Below are positions 19,656 through 28,470 of a DNA stretch of 58,786 bases, in pieces (within the stretch, counting starts at the first letter, position 1; every line of letters starts with the position of its first letter). A program made the position numbers and the translations under genes. Origin of the DNA: Rouxiella silvae (lineage in GTDB: Bacteria > Pseudomonadota > Gammaproteobacteria > Enterobacterales > Enterobacteriaceae); contig NZ_MRWD01000032.1 in assembly GCF_002093625.1 (NCBI RefSeq), positions 1 to 58,786 on the forward strand, read 5' to 3'. The notes beneath the pieces are model-generated. The model saw nothing but the letters and a program-made list of their open reading frames with translations. It ran no database searches and was not told where the DNA came from.

Positions 19656-20333
19656 TTACCCTCGCAGCAGCGCATGACGAAACGACAGAATATGCACCTC
19701 GGCGGCATCTGCCGCAGCCTGAGCATCCTGCGCCGCCAACGCGTTGATGATAGCCCGATGTTCCTCGATAACTTCCTGCATGTGTCCCTCTTTCGACAGC
19801 GAGCTAGCCCAAAACCGTTGCGCCTGGGCGTGCAGTACGCTGAGGATGTCCATTAGCATCTTGTTGCCAGCAATTTTGGCCAATTGCTGATGAAATTGGT
19901 TGTCTAGCAACATCATCCCATCGCGGTCGCGCTGTTGGGTTGCCACTTCAATTTGCTGGTTTATCGCTTCAAGGCTGGCAATGTCCTGCGCTGAAATACG
20001 CGAACTGGCGAGACGCATGCACAGCATTTCATTGGCCAATCGAACCTCAATCAACTCCAGTGCGTCATCGACAGACAGCGGCGACACCATCACTCCTTTG
20101 CGCGGAATAATTTGCAGCAGCCCTTCGTTAGACAGACGGTGGATTGCCTGATTAATCGGCGTGCGCCCCATTGCCAGGTCATTCATTACCTGAGCAGTAT
20201 TCAAATATTCACCCGGTTTGTAGCTTAGGGTGACCAGCGCCTGCTTAAAACGACGATACGCCTGCTCGTTTAACGATAATCCTGACTCTTCATTCACCGC
20301 TCTTTCCTGCGTTTCTGTGACATCAGTCTTCAC
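19656..20333 (-). CDS. GntR-family regulator, FCD (FadR) subgroup
   Basis: 225 residues. The N-terminal winged helix covers about residues 25-85 (recognition part MNDLAMGRTPINQAIHRLSNEGLL), and the C-terminal FCD ligand-binding domain shows the usual metal-site segments LLDNQFHQQLAKIAGNKML and EHRAIINAL. It is divergent from the DUF2848-amidase-MFS genes, with a 14-bp perfect palindrome (20416-20429) in the shared promoter region, so it very probably controls that operon. The ligand is unknown. Confidence 0.88.
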   Translation of the reverse strand: MKTDVTETQERAVNEESGLSLNEQAYRRFKQALVTLSYKPGEYLNTAQVMNDLAMGRTPINQAIHRLSNEGLLQIIPRKGVMVSPLSVDDALELIEVRLANEMLCMRLASSRISAQDIASLEAINQQIEVATQQRDRDGMMLLDNQFHQQLAKIAGNKMLMDILSVLHAQAQRFWASSLSKEGHMQEVIEEHRAIINALAAQDAQAAADAAEVHILSFRHALLRG

Positions 20334-20415
20334 ATCCAGCTCCTGCTGAAAAGATTTTTAGACATTCTACACAAAAACATGGCACGGAAATCGCTTATTT
20401 AATAAATGAAGTTAT

Positions 20416-20429
20416 AGTGAAATTTCACT
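20416..20429. promoter_or_regulatory. Perfect 14-bp palindrome, candidate GntR operator
   Basis: AGTGAAATTTCACT reads the same on both strands. It sits 38 bases before the DUF2848 start and 83 bases before the divergent GntR start. Placement and symmetry fit an operator for the neighbouring FCD-type regulator. No other copy was noticed in the window. Confidence 0.5.
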
Positions 20430-20467
20430 GTGTTTTTAAAAAGAATGCAATAAAGAGGATTTACCCG

Positions 20468-21178
20468 ATGAAACTTACCTTTAGTCTGCCTGCCATTTTA
20501 GCCACTGAAAAGCCTGCCAGCCCAAGCGCAGCAAGCCTTGAGGTCGAGATAGACAGGCTGGTTATTGCAGGATGGGCCGGGCGCGATCCTGAAGCCATCA
20601 TGCACCATATTAGTGAGCTGGAAGTCCTGGGTGTGCCCCGCCCAAGTGCAGTGCCGCTGTTCTATCGCGTTGCGGCTAACCAACTGACACAAAATAAATC
20701 GGTAGAAGTCATTGGAACCGCCAGCTCTGGCGAGGCAGAAGTCTTTATTTTCACCCATCAAGGTGAGCTGTACGTTTCACTGGCTTCGGACCACACCGAT
20801 CGCGAGTTGGAATCCCACAGTGTGGCGCTCTCCAAACAGCTGTGTGTGAAACCGGTGGCCACGGTGGCCTGGCGCATGAGTGAAGTGGCCGAGCATTGGG
20901 ACCAGCTTGTTCTGCGCGCCTGGATAAAAGAGGAGGGCGAGTTCCGTTTATATCAGGAAGGCCCGCTGTCTAGCCTGCGTAAACCCGATGACCTGCTGAA
21001 CCGCTATTTGAACAATGGCGAAGTTCCGGCCGACGGTCTGGGCATGACCTGTGGCACCGTTTCGGCGATAGGTGGCATTCGTCCTGCAACAGAGTTCCGT
21101 ATGGAATTGGTGGATGAACAGTTAGGCCGCACGATTAGCCATACCTATCAAAGTATTGAATTACCCGTCGTCGCCTAA
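20468..21178 (+). CDS. DUF2848 family protein
   Basis: 236 residues from the ATG at 20468, chosen because AAAGAGGA precedes it; a longer frame to 20417 overlaps the presumed operator. No signal peptide, so cytoplasmic. Conserved-looking features are VPRPSAVPLFYRV near residue 56, SLASDHTDRELE around 115 and GMTCGTVSAIGG near the C-terminus, which agree with the DUF2848 family as I remember it. Members are often found beside amidases and transporters. The arrangement resembles hydrolases acting on small amide or acid compounds, but no activity can be assigned. Confidence 0.75.
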   Translation: MKLTFSLPAILATEKPASPSAASLEVEIDRLVIAGWAGRDPEAIMHHISELEVLGVPRPSAVPLFYRVAANQLTQNKSVEVIGTASSGEAEVFIFTHQGELYVSLASDHTDRELESHSVALSKQLCVKPVATVAWRMSEVAEHWDQLVLRAWIKEEGEFRLYQEGPLSSLRKPDDLLNRYLNNGEVPADGLGMTCGTVSAIGGIRPATEFRMELVDEQLGRTISHTYQSIELPVVA

Positions 21179-21221
21179 TCGCGCCGCTAATCATGACGTA
21201 TGTTGAACTGGGAGCATCGCA

Positions 21222-22577
21222 ATGACTTCTCACCTCTCTTTAAGCCTGCATCAGGCGATTGAACAACTGGCTCTCGGCAACGTAACCGCAGAGCAATTGA
21301 CCGAGCAGGCGCTGGCCAATATCAACGCCGTTGAGGGTGAAGGCGCGCTGGCGTTTACCCACGTTTATGCCCCGTGGGCGCGTAAACAGGCGGCGGCTTC
21401 CGCGCAGCGCCGGGCTTCAGGGGCTGCACTTTCACCTATCGACGGCGTGCCGATTTCGATTAAAGACCTGTTTGACGTAAAAGGTGAAGCGACCACCGGC
21501 GGCTCACGTGTGTTGGCCGATATGCCTGTCGCCCCCTCGCATGCCGCCATCGTCGACTTACTGCTCAAAGCCGGTGCCGTAATAGTGGGAAAAACGAATA
21601 TGACCGAATTTGCCTACTCGGGTCTCGGCATTAATCCGCACTACGGTACGCCTGCGAACCCGTGGGATCGCGACTCGCGCCGCATTCCGGGTGGCTCATC
21701 CTCCGGTGCCGCCGTTTCAGTCAGCGATGCCATGTGTTTTGGCGCAGTCGGCAGTGACACCGGTGGATCGGTGCGCATTCCGGCAGCGTTTTGTGGCCTT
21801 ACCGGATTTAAACCCACGGCGCGCAGAATTTCGATGGACGGCGTGTTGCCACTCTCCGGCTCTTTAGACTCAGTGGGAACTATTGCCCAAGACGTGGCGA
21901 GCTGCGTTGCGCTGGACGCTGCAATCGCGCATCGGCCTCTATCGCTGACGGTAAAAAAGCTCGCCGACGCGCATTTTGCGATTCCCCAGACTGTCGTGCT
22001 CGACGGCCTAGACGCACAGGTGACCACTGCTTTCGCGCATGCGGTACAGGCGCTTAAGCAGGCCGGTGCAAAGGTTTCTGAAATTCCTCTAACAGAAATC
22101 GCCGAGCTGGCCACCATTAACGCCACCGGTGGCTTTACCGCACTGGAGTCATGGGCCTGGCACAAACCGCTTATCGAACAACGTGCCAACGACTATGACC
22201 CGCGCGTGGTGTCACGCATCCGCCGCGGTGAGCCGCTGGGTGAAAGCGATCGCCAGCGTTTAGTCGAGCAGCGTGCCGACTGGCAGCAGCGCGTCAGTAG
22301 CAAGGTCCAACAGTATGACGCCTTGTTAATGCCGACTGTGCCTTTTATTGCTCCCACGATTGTCGAGCTGGAAGCCGACGAAGAGGCCTATTTCCGTGTT
22401 AATGGCGCGGCGCTGCGCAATCCGTCGGTGATTAACTTCCTGGACGGCTGTGCGGTGTCGCTACCTTGTCATGCACAAGGTGATGCACCGGTGGGTTTGA
22501 TGGTGGCTGCACTGCCGATGCAGGACGAGGCGCTAATGAGCTGGACGTTGGAAATAGAACGCTGCCTTAAAGTTTAA
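21222..22577 (+). CDS. Amidase signature family hydrolase
   Basis: 451 residues. It has the complete Ser-cisSer-Lys triad of the amidase signature family: Lys81 in PISIKDLFDV, cis-Ser159 in the GGSSSG loop (157-162) and nucleophile Ser183 in SDTGGSVRIPA. The enzyme should hydrolyse a carboxamide to acid plus ammonia; the substrate cannot be read from sequence. It is not GatA, since no gatB or gatC partner is present. It lies 43 bases after the DUF2848 gene and is part of the GntR-controlled cluster that ends with an MFS importer. Confidence 0.88.
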   Translation: MTSHLSLSLHQAIEQLALGNVTAEQLTEQALANINAVEGEGALAFTHVYAPWARKQAAASAQRRASGAALSPIDGVPISIKDLFDVKGEATTGGSRVLADMPVAPSHAAIVDLLLKAGAVIVGKTNMTEFAYSGLGINPHYGTPANPWDRDSRRIPGGSSSGAAVSVSDAMCFGAVGSDTGGSVRIPAAFCGLTGFKPTARRISMDGVLPLSGSLDSVGTIAQDVASCVALDAAIAHRPLSLTVKKLADAHFAIPQTVVLDGLDAQVTTAFAHAVQALKQAGAKVSEIPLTEIAELATINATGGFTALESWAWHKPLIEQRANDYDPRVVSRIRRGEPLGESDRQRLVEQRADWQQRVSSKVQQYDALLMPTVPFIAPTIVELEADEEAYFRVNGAALRNPSVINFLDGCAVSLPCHAQGDAPVGLMVAALPMQDEALMSWTLEIERCLKV

Positions 22578-22652
22578 AAATAACAAATATATAAGTATCA
22601 AAAGCAATGACTTAACACACATTCACTCCCACTCTGGAAAACGACAGGATTA

Positions 22653-23300
22653 ATGATGAACTCTTCAAATCAGGGCATGCTTTTTGTCGCCACCGACGTC
22701 GCCGCGCAGGACGAGGCGGACTTTAACCAATGGTACGATCGCGAACACGTCGAAGAGCGCGTACGTATTGAAGGATTTCTTTCCGGTACGCGCTATCAGT
22801 CTTTGCAGGGCGGACGCCAATACCTTGGCCTGTATAAAACCGAATCGCTGGAAAGTTTCACCTCCGCTGCGTATCACGCCGCCTTCACGCGACAAACGGA
22901 ATGGTCGGTGGCTAATCTGCAAAAAATGCAGTCACCGATGCGTCGCGTTTGTGCCATCAGCGCGCAGGTAGGTTTGGGCAGCGGCAGTCATCTGGCCATT
23001 GTGACTCTGCCCGTTGGCTCGTTGGAAAACCAAATCGCCGAGCTGGGGAATACGCTTTTTGCTCATGCTGGTTTCATTCATTCAAGCCTGTTGACGCCGG
23101 ATACTGCGCTCAGTACGCCGTTGCCGAAAGAGTCTCCTGAAAACCGGCAGTTGCTCCCTATGATGTTGATTGAAAGCAGCAGCGCCGAAGCCTCACAGCG
23201 TCTGGCCGCCCACGCCTGCCACGCGTTAAACCTTCCATTGGCTGACGTGCTGCACTATAGCCTCGGCTGGCAACTTACCGCACAGGAGTTGAAATTATGA
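22653..23300 (+). CDS. Probable dimeric alpha/beta-barrel (EthD-like) protein
   Basis: 215 residues, cytoplasmic. The N-terminal half contains FNQWYDREHVEERVRIEGFLSGTRY, the WY-x-EH pattern seen in EthD-like and other ferredoxin-fold small-molecule enzymes. The second half looks like a diverged repeat of the same fold (AHAGFIHSSLLTP). The start at 22653 has ACAGGA upstream; ATG 22656 is equally possible. The stop overlaps the MFS start by four bases (ATGA), so the two are translationally coupled. Function unknown; a step in degrading the amidase-pathway compound is an inference. Confidence 0.55.
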   Translation: MMNSSNQGMLFVATDVAAQDEADFNQWYDREHVEERVRIEGFLSGTRYQSLQGGRQYLGLYKTESLESFTSAAYHAAFTRQTEWSVANLQKMQSPMRRVCAISAQVGLGSGSHLAIVTLPVGSLENQIAELGNTLFAHAGFIHSSLLTPDTALSTPLPKESPENRQLLPMMLIESSSAEASQRLAAHACHALNLPLADVLHYSLGWQLTAQELKL

Positions 23301-24625
23301 GTCTTTCTTCTACCGATAATTCCAAGGTTTTGCCCCCAAATACCGCCAAGGATGAATACACGCCACCAAAGACAGGGCGTCTTGCGGCGGCCAGTTCAAT
23401 AGGCACTGCGCTGGAATGGTATGACTTTACTGTTTACAACATCATGGCGGCGCTGATTTTTAACCACGTGTTTTTCCCCTCGTTTGATCCACTGGTCGGC
23501 ACTATTCTGGCGTTTTCGACCTACGCGGTAGGCTATGTTTCAAGGCCAATCGGCGGCATGGTGTTTGGTCATTTAGGCGATGTGCTGGGTAGAAAGTTCG
23601 TGCTGGTGACAACGCTGGTGATCATGGGCGTCACTACGGCGTTAATGGGTCTGCTGCCCGGCTACGCAACCTGGGGCATTTGGAGCCCGTTATTGCTGGT
23701 CAGTCTGCGCTTTATTCAGGGTATCGCCTTGGGTGGAGAATGGGCCGGTGCCGTGCTGCTGTCTATGGAACACGGCAAGCCAGAACAGCGTGGCCGCAAC
23801 GCTTCGTTTGCACAGGTAGGCCCTTCCTGCGGCACACTGATTGGTACCGGACTGATCACACTGGTTACGGTATTTTTGTCGGCCGATGACTTCCTGTTGT
23901 GGGGTTGGCGCATTCCGTTTGTATTAAGCCTAGTACTGGTTGTTTTTGGGCTGTGGCTGCGCCGTGGCGTAGGCGAGACGCCTGCTTTTCTTAAATTGGA
24001 GCAGACGAAAAACACCACCCACACGCCAATTAAAGAAGTGTTCACCCAGCATTTTCGCCCGCTATTGGTGGCCGGTGGTGCACGTATTGGTTCAGACGTG
24101 CTTTATGCGCTGGTGGTGGTCTTTACGCTGACCTACGTCACGACTGTTCTGCACCTGCCGCGACCGCTGGCGCTGACGGCGACTATGCTCGGTGCGCTGG
24201 GTAACGCGATTACTGTGCCGATGTTTGGTGCGCTCTCGGATAAGTGGGGACGCCGTCCGGTTTATATTATGGGGGCCGCATTGGCGATCGTCTGGTCATT
24301 CGCCTTCTTTATGTTGCTCGACAGCGCGCATCCGGTGCTTATCTGCCTGGCGGTGATCGGCGGCTTACAGGTTCACGCCATTATGTACGGGCCGCAGGCG
24401 GCGTTTGTCACCGAGCAGTTCCCAACCCGCGTGCGCTATGCCGGTTCGTCGCTGGCTTACACGCTGTCAGGGATTGTTGGCGGAGGCTTTGCACCGCTGA
24501 TTATTACCACGCTGTTTAAAGAGTACAACACGACACTGGCGGTCTCATGCTACGTTACGTTGACGTTGCTGATCACTCTGTTGGCCGTGTTTGCCGCCAA
24601 GGAGACGGCCAAAAAACCGCTATAA
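23297..24625 (+). CDS. MFS transporter, metabolite:H+ symporter (MHS) family
   Basis: 442 residues with twelve hydrophobic segments. MHS-type features are the ALEWYDFTVYN segment leading into helix 1, the loop 2-3 motif GHLGDVLGRK and its counterpart GALSDKWGRRP in loop 8-9. Relatives (KgtP, ProP, ShiA) import organic acids, betaines or similar solutes with protons. Its position at the end of the DUF2848-amidase cluster suggests it brings in the amidase substrate. The C-terminus ends at the terminator at 24664. Confidence 0.88.
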   Translation: MSLSSTDNSKVLPPNTAKDEYTPPKTGRLAAASSIGTALEWYDFTVYNIMAALIFNHVFFPSFDPLVGTILAFSTYAVGYVSRPIGGMVFGHLGDVLGRKFVLVTTLVIMGVTTALMGLLPGYATWGIWSPLLLVSLRFIQGIALGGEWAGAVLLSMEHGKPEQRGRNASFAQVGPSCGTLIGTGLITLVTVFLSADDFLLWGWRIPFVLSLVLVVFGLWLRRGVGETPAFLKLEQTKNTTHTPIKEVFTQHFRPLLVAGGARIGSDVLYALVVVFTLTYVTTVLHLPRPLALTATMLGALGNAITVPMFGALSDKWGRRPVYIMGAALAIVWSFAFFMLLDSAHPVLICLAVIGGLQVHAIMYGPQAAFVTEQFPTRVRYAGSSLAYTLSGIVGGGFAPLIITTLFKEYNTTLAVSCYVTLTLLITLLAVFAAKETAKKPL

Positions 24626-24663
24626 AAGTCCGACCTCGTTATATTCCCGTCACTCCTTGTGTA

Positions 24664-24688
24664 AGCGACCGTTTAGCGGTCGCTTTTT
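24664..24688 (+). terminator. Rho-independent terminator after the MFS gene
   Basis: 8-bp perfect stem AGCGACCG (24664-24671) with CGGTCGCT (24677-24684), 5-base loop, followed by TTTT. Confidence 0.88.
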
Positions 24689-24739
24689 ATTTATTCAAAT
24701 AAAACCCCTTCAGGATGACCGAATTCGGGCAACACCACA

Positions 24740-24789
24740 CAAACGGTCACGCTCGGTCACTGATTGGACCGAGGAATTGTGACCGTTTG
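24740..24789. promoter_or_regulatory. Large two-part palindrome upstream of the DeoR regulator
   Basis: CAAACGGTCAC (24740-24750) pairs with GTGACCGTTTG (24779-24789), and inside it CTCGGTC (24752-24758) pairs with GACCGAG (24767-24773). GGTCAC also repeats directly at 24745 and 24755. The array lies about 210 bases before the DeoR gene and after the MFS terminator, so it could be an operator for the DeoR protein or a cruciform-prone intergenic element. Confidence 0.5.
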
Positions 24790-25001
24790 CTGAAACACTC
24801 GTGACAACTTGCAACCTTGAAAGCGATTTAATGCAGGCCCCGCCACAGATCTTGAATTTACCATTTCACCTTATCTCATTTTTTTTTGACAAATATCACA
24901 CGGCGAGCGCGGCGATAAGACCGCGTGGCCCGCTATGAAGCAACGCGCATTCAGAAAGCTTGCGGTTGCGTATCTTATTCACTATCGGGAAGGGGAAAAA
25001 A
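24790..25001 (+). promoter_or_regulatory. Promoter region of the DeoR/rare-sugar genes, CRP-like site
   Basis: No gene is seen here. 24885-24900 reads TTTGA-N6-TCACA, one base off the CRP consensus, which would fit a catabolite-controlled sugar operon. A TTGACA hexamer overlaps it (24886-24891), but I see no convincing -10 at the right distance. GGGAAGGGG (24988-24996) is the ribosome binding site of the DeoR gene. Confidence 0.35.
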
Positions 25002-25853
25002 ATGCTGCCTGTTGAACGTCATCGCTTTATTACCGAAATCCTTAGCCAACGTGGTCGGGTGCTGGTTCAAGAAGTTGCCACACTGTGCCAGATATCGCTT
25101 GAAACGGCTCGCCGTGACCTCGCGCTGTTGGAGAAACGCGGCGCGTTGTTGCGCAGCCACGGAGGCGCGGTATTTGTCGAGCAGCACGAAAGCGAAAAGC
25201 TCTATGTGCCGGCGCAGATTGAGCAGGGTGAATCATTTCGCGAACGCAGTAACCAGGCGCCGGACCAGAAAACCCGCATTGCTAAACGGGCACTGGCGCT
25301 GATTAATCCCGGCGACTGTTTACTGCTCGATAGCAGCTCGACCAGCTGGTTTTTAGCGCGGCAATTGCCCGACATCCAGCTGGTCGTGTTGACTAACTCG
25401 CTGCATATCATTCAGACCCTGGCTGCTAAGGCTAACGTTAAAACTATCGGGCTGGGCGGTGAATATTCGGCGAAATATGAAGACTTCATCGGTGTACTGG
25501 CCGAGAAAATCTTGAAAGAGTTCGTGATTAACAAGCTGTTTTTCTCCTGTCACGGCATCAGCCATGAAGGTGGGATCCGCGAGAGCAACGAGCACCATGC
25601 CCGGCTGAAACAGCAAATGCTGCTGTCGTCGGAACACAAAATTCTGCTGGCCGATTCCAGCAAGTTTGGTCGCCGATCCTTTGCCCGCATTTGCCACTAT
25701 CGAGAGATAGACACGCTGATCACCGATTCGCTGGAGGACGATGAATTCCGTCAGGAATTGGCCTGGAGCAACGTCAATGTGATTGAGGTTGCCCCGGTTA
25801 GAAACAAGCAAGTTAGCGTCAAGACACACCGGGGAGATTCATCTCCTGTTTAA
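25002..25853 (+). CDS. DeoR-family sugar operon regulator
   Basis: 283 residues from the ATG at 25002, after a GGGAAGGGG ribosome binding site; the frame is open further upstream but without support. The N-terminal DeoR helix-turn-helix ends with the family signature ISLETARRDLALLEKRGALLRSHGGAV (split across about residues 30-58). The C-terminal DeoRC domain binds a sugar phosphate; DCLLLDSSSTSWFLARQL and LADSSKFGRRSF are the typical phosphate-site segments. It precedes the ABC/epimerase/kinase operon on the same strand and probably controls it. E. coli als genes use an RpiR-type regulator instead. Confidence 0.87.
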   Translation: MLPVERHRFITEILSQRGRVLVQEVATLCQISLETARRDLALLEKRGALLRSHGGAVFVEQHESEKLYVPAQIEQGESFRERSNQAPDQKTRIAKRALALINPGDCLLLDSSSTSWFLARQLPDIQLVVLTNSLHIIQTLAAKANVKTIGLGGEYSAKYEDFIGVLAEKILKEFVINKLFFSCHGISHEGGIRESNEHHARLKQQMLLSSEHKILLADSSKFGRRSFARICHYREIDTLITDSLEDDEFRQELAWSNVNVIEVAPVRNKQVSVKTHRGDSSPV

Positions 25854-25948
25854 ACAAAAAACATCTTACCTATAAGTCACAACAACAATAACAGCCGTGG
25901 TGAGCCACTGACTGCGGTAAAAAACTGACAATTTGTGGAGTAAAAAAC

Positions 25949-26932
25949 ATGAAGAAAACTGTACTTGCCTGCCTGTTTGCAGCCGCTTTCCTTTCTATTT
26001 CGGCGCACGCCGCCGACAAAATTCGCATGGGGGTCGTGGTTAAAGTGGGCGGTAATCCGTGGTTCAACGCTATGGAAGTCGGCATTAAACAGGAAGCGGC
26101 GAAAGAGGGCATTGATGCCTGGCAGGTCGGCCCAACCGGCGCTGACCCGGCGCTGCAAGTGCGCGCGATTGAAGACTTGATCGCTCAGAAAGTCGACATC
26201 ATTGGCGTGGTGCCAAACGACGCCAAGGTGCTTGAGCCGGTGCTTAAACGCGCGCGTGACGCCGGTATCAAAGTCATCACCCATGAATCACCGGATCAGA
26301 AATACGCCAACTGGGATTTTGAGATGGTCGATGCGCAACAGCACGGCATTAATCACATGATTGCGCTGGCGAAATGTATGAAAGAAACCGGCAGTTACGC
26401 CATCTACGTCGGCAGCCTGACGGTACCGGTGCACAAAACTTGGGCCGATGCCGCCGTGAAATATCAGAAGGAACATTACCCGAATATGCATCAGGTGGGT
26501 GACCGCTTTGGTGTCGCAGAATCTCTGGATGACACCATCCGCACCACTAACGATCTGATGTCCAAATATCCCGATCTGAAAGGCATTCTGGCGATTGGTT
26601 CACAAGGCCCTATTGGCGCGGGCCGTGCGGTGCTTAACCGCGGTAAAGCCGGTGATATCTGCGTATTTGGGCCATTCAGTCCGGGTCAGGGGTCTTCGCT
26701 AGTTAAAAGCGGTGCCATTACCGGCGGCTACATTTGGAACCCAATGGTCGCGGGTGAAATCTTTGTTCGTATCGCCGGCATGATCTCTAAAGGCGAGAAA
26801 ATCACTGACGGCATGGACATTGAAGGTATGGGCAAGGTGAAGGTCGATGAAACGACTCACACCATTGTGGGTAATCGTACCGAAAGTCTCGACAAAGAAA
26901 ATCTGCCGAAACTGGTCAAAATGGGGCTGTAA
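25949..26932 (+). CDS. Sugar ABC transporter, periplasmic binding protein (ribose/LsrB-like)
   Basis: 327 residues with a clear signal peptide (cleavage after SAHA, residue 21). The mature protein is a type I periplasmic binding fold of the ribose/AI-2/rhamnose group: GVVVKVGGNPWFNAMEVG at the start, VDIIGVVPNDAKVLEPVLKRA and GIKVITHES in the first lobe. It delivers a sugar to the permeases encoded downstream. A GGAG ribosome binding site lies 8 bases before the ATG. From the neighbouring enzymes the sugar is probably a rare hexose such as allose or allulose, but AI-2-like ligands are not excluded. Confidence 0.88.
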   Translation: MKKTVLACLFAAAFLSISAHAADKIRMGVVVKVGGNPWFNAMEVGIKQEAAKEGIDAWQVGPTGADPALQVRAIEDLIAQKVDIIGVVPNDAKVLEPVLKRARDAGIKVITHESPDQKYANWDFEMVDAQQHGINHMIALAKCMKETGSYAIYVGSLTVPVHKTWADAAVKYQKEHYPNMHQVGDRFGVAESLDDTIRTTNDLMSKYPDLKGILAIGSQGPIGAGRAVLNRGKAGDICVFGPFSPGQGSSLVKSGAITGGYIWNPMVAGEIFVRIAGMISKGEKITDGMDIEGMGKVKVDETTHTIVGNRTESLDKENLPKLVKMGL

Positions 26933-26934
26933 TT

Positions 26935-28470
26935 ATGGCGATCTCCGAGATTTTCCAACATGACACCTCAGGCGCTGAAGACGTTCGTCCGTTAATCGAC
27001 GTCGAAAATCTTTCAGTCACCTTCGGCGGACAGCGTGCGTTAAATAATATTTCTCTGCGGCTGATGCCGGGCGAAGTGCACTGTCTGGCCGGGACTAACG
27101 GCTGCGGAAAAAGCACGCTCATCAAGGTTATCTCGGGGGTCTACCAGCCCGATAATGGCTGCAAAATTTCACTCGGCGACAAGACCTTTAGTCGACTGAC
27201 GCCGGATCAGGCACGCAGCTTTGGCGTTCAGGTGATTTATCAGGACCTGTCGCTGTTCCCGAACCTGACCGTCGCCGAAAATATTGCTTTTGAACACAAC
27301 CTGCACGGACTGCTCGGCTGGTATCGTCCGGGCCGTCTGCGCCAAACCGCAAAGCGCATTCTCGACGAGCTGAACTTCACGCTGGACCTGGACAGCAAAG
27401 TGGCCGCGCTGCCGATTGCTCAACGCCAGCAGGTCGCCATTTGCCGTGCGCTGGTGGCCGATGCACGTTTGGTGATTATGGATGAGCCAACCGCCTCGCT
27501 GACTCGCACCGAAGTGAATCAACTGCTGCGCACCGTGCATTACCTGAAAGCGAAAGGGATTAGCGTGGTGTTCGTTAGTCATCGTCTTGATGAAGTGCTT
27601 GAAATTTCGGACAGCGTAACGGTTATCCGCGACGGGCAAAAAGTGGGCACCTTCCCGGCGTCTGAGGTCAGCAGTGAACGACTGACCGAGCTGATGACCG
27701 GTCTGAAACTCAACTACGCGCTGAAGGCTGCTAACCAGCATGACGAACGCATCATGCTCGAGCTCGATAATCTCAGCCGTGCTGATCAGTATCACAACGT
27801 CAATCTTAAACTGTATCAGGGTGAAGTGCTCGGCCTGTGCGGGCTTCTTGGGTCAGGGCGCACCGAGCTGGCGCTGAGTCTGTTTGGCATGACCAAGCCT
27901 GACAGCGGAAAAATCTATCTTGACAGCAAACCGGTACGTTTTCGCGGTCATGAGGATGCGATTAAATCCGGTATTGGTTACGTCTCGGAAGATCGGCTGA
28001 CGTTAGGGCTGGTGCAGCAGCAGTCGGTGGGGGACAACACCGTGTTGGCCATTATGGATCAACTACGCAGTCGTTTTCATCTGATCGACGAATACCGCAA
28101 AAACAAAATCGTCTATCAGTGGATCGAAAAACTCGGCGTCAAAGTGGCCGATCCGGATCAGGCGATCTCCACGCTTTCCGGCGGTAATCAGCAAAAGATC
28201 GTGCTCGCCAAATGGGTACTGACGCAGCCGAAGATCCTGATCCTCGACTCGCCAACCGTGGGTGTCGACGTGGGGGCCAAAGCCAGCATTTACCAGTTGA
28301 TCCATCAGTTGGCGGCGGAAGGGATCTCTATCTTGCTGATATCTGACGAAGTGCCAGAAGTGTATTTCAACTGCGATCGTGTGCTGCATTTTAGTGAAGG
28401 TACGGTGATGGGCGAATATTTCCCTCGCGGAATAACTCAGCAGCAGCTTGCGGAGGCGGTGAATGCTTAA
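26935..28470 (+). CDS. Sugar ABC transporter, double ATPase (RbsA/CUT2 type)
   Basis: 511 residues with two nucleotide-binding domains. Domain 1 has a full Walker A (GTNGCGKST) and Walker B (VIMDEPTASLT). Domain 2 has the degenerate Walker A typical of the family (GLLGSGRTEL), a good signature motif (LSGGNQQKI), and a Walker B that reads LILDSPTVGVD, with Ser where the catalytic Glu is usual. Site 2 is therefore unusual. It starts 2 bases after the binding-protein stop and overlaps the next permease by 8 bases. Confidence 0.92.
   Translation: MAISEIFQHDTSGAEDVRPLIDVENLSVTFGGQRALNNISLRLMPGEVHCLAGTNGCGKSTLIKVISGVYQPDNGCKISLGDKTFSRLTPDQARSFGVQVIYQDLSLFPNLTVAENIAFEHNLHGLLGWYRPGRLRQTAKRILDELNFTLDLDSKVAALPIAQRQQVAICRALVADARLVIMDEPTASLTRTEVNQLLRTVHYLKAKGISVVFVSHRLDEVLEISDSVTVIRDGQKVGTFPASEVSSERLTELMTGLKLNYALKAANQHDERIMLELDNLSRADQYHNVNLKLYQGEVLGLCGLLGSGRTELALSLFGMTKPDSGKIYLDSKPVRFRGHEDAIKSGIGYVSEDRLTLGLVQQQSVGDNTVLAIMDQLRSRFHLIDEYRKNKIVYQWIEKLGVKVADPDQAISTLSGGNQQKIVLAKWVLTQPKILILDSPTVGVDVGAKASIYQLIHQLAAEGISILLISDEVPEVYFNCDRVLHFSEGTVMGEYFPRGITQQQLAEAVNA

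Noticed and set aside
21222-22577. Amidase as GatA of the tRNA amidotransferase
   Set aside because: No gatB or gatC nearby; enterobacteria use GlnRS and AsnRS directly, and the gene sits in a catabolic cluster.
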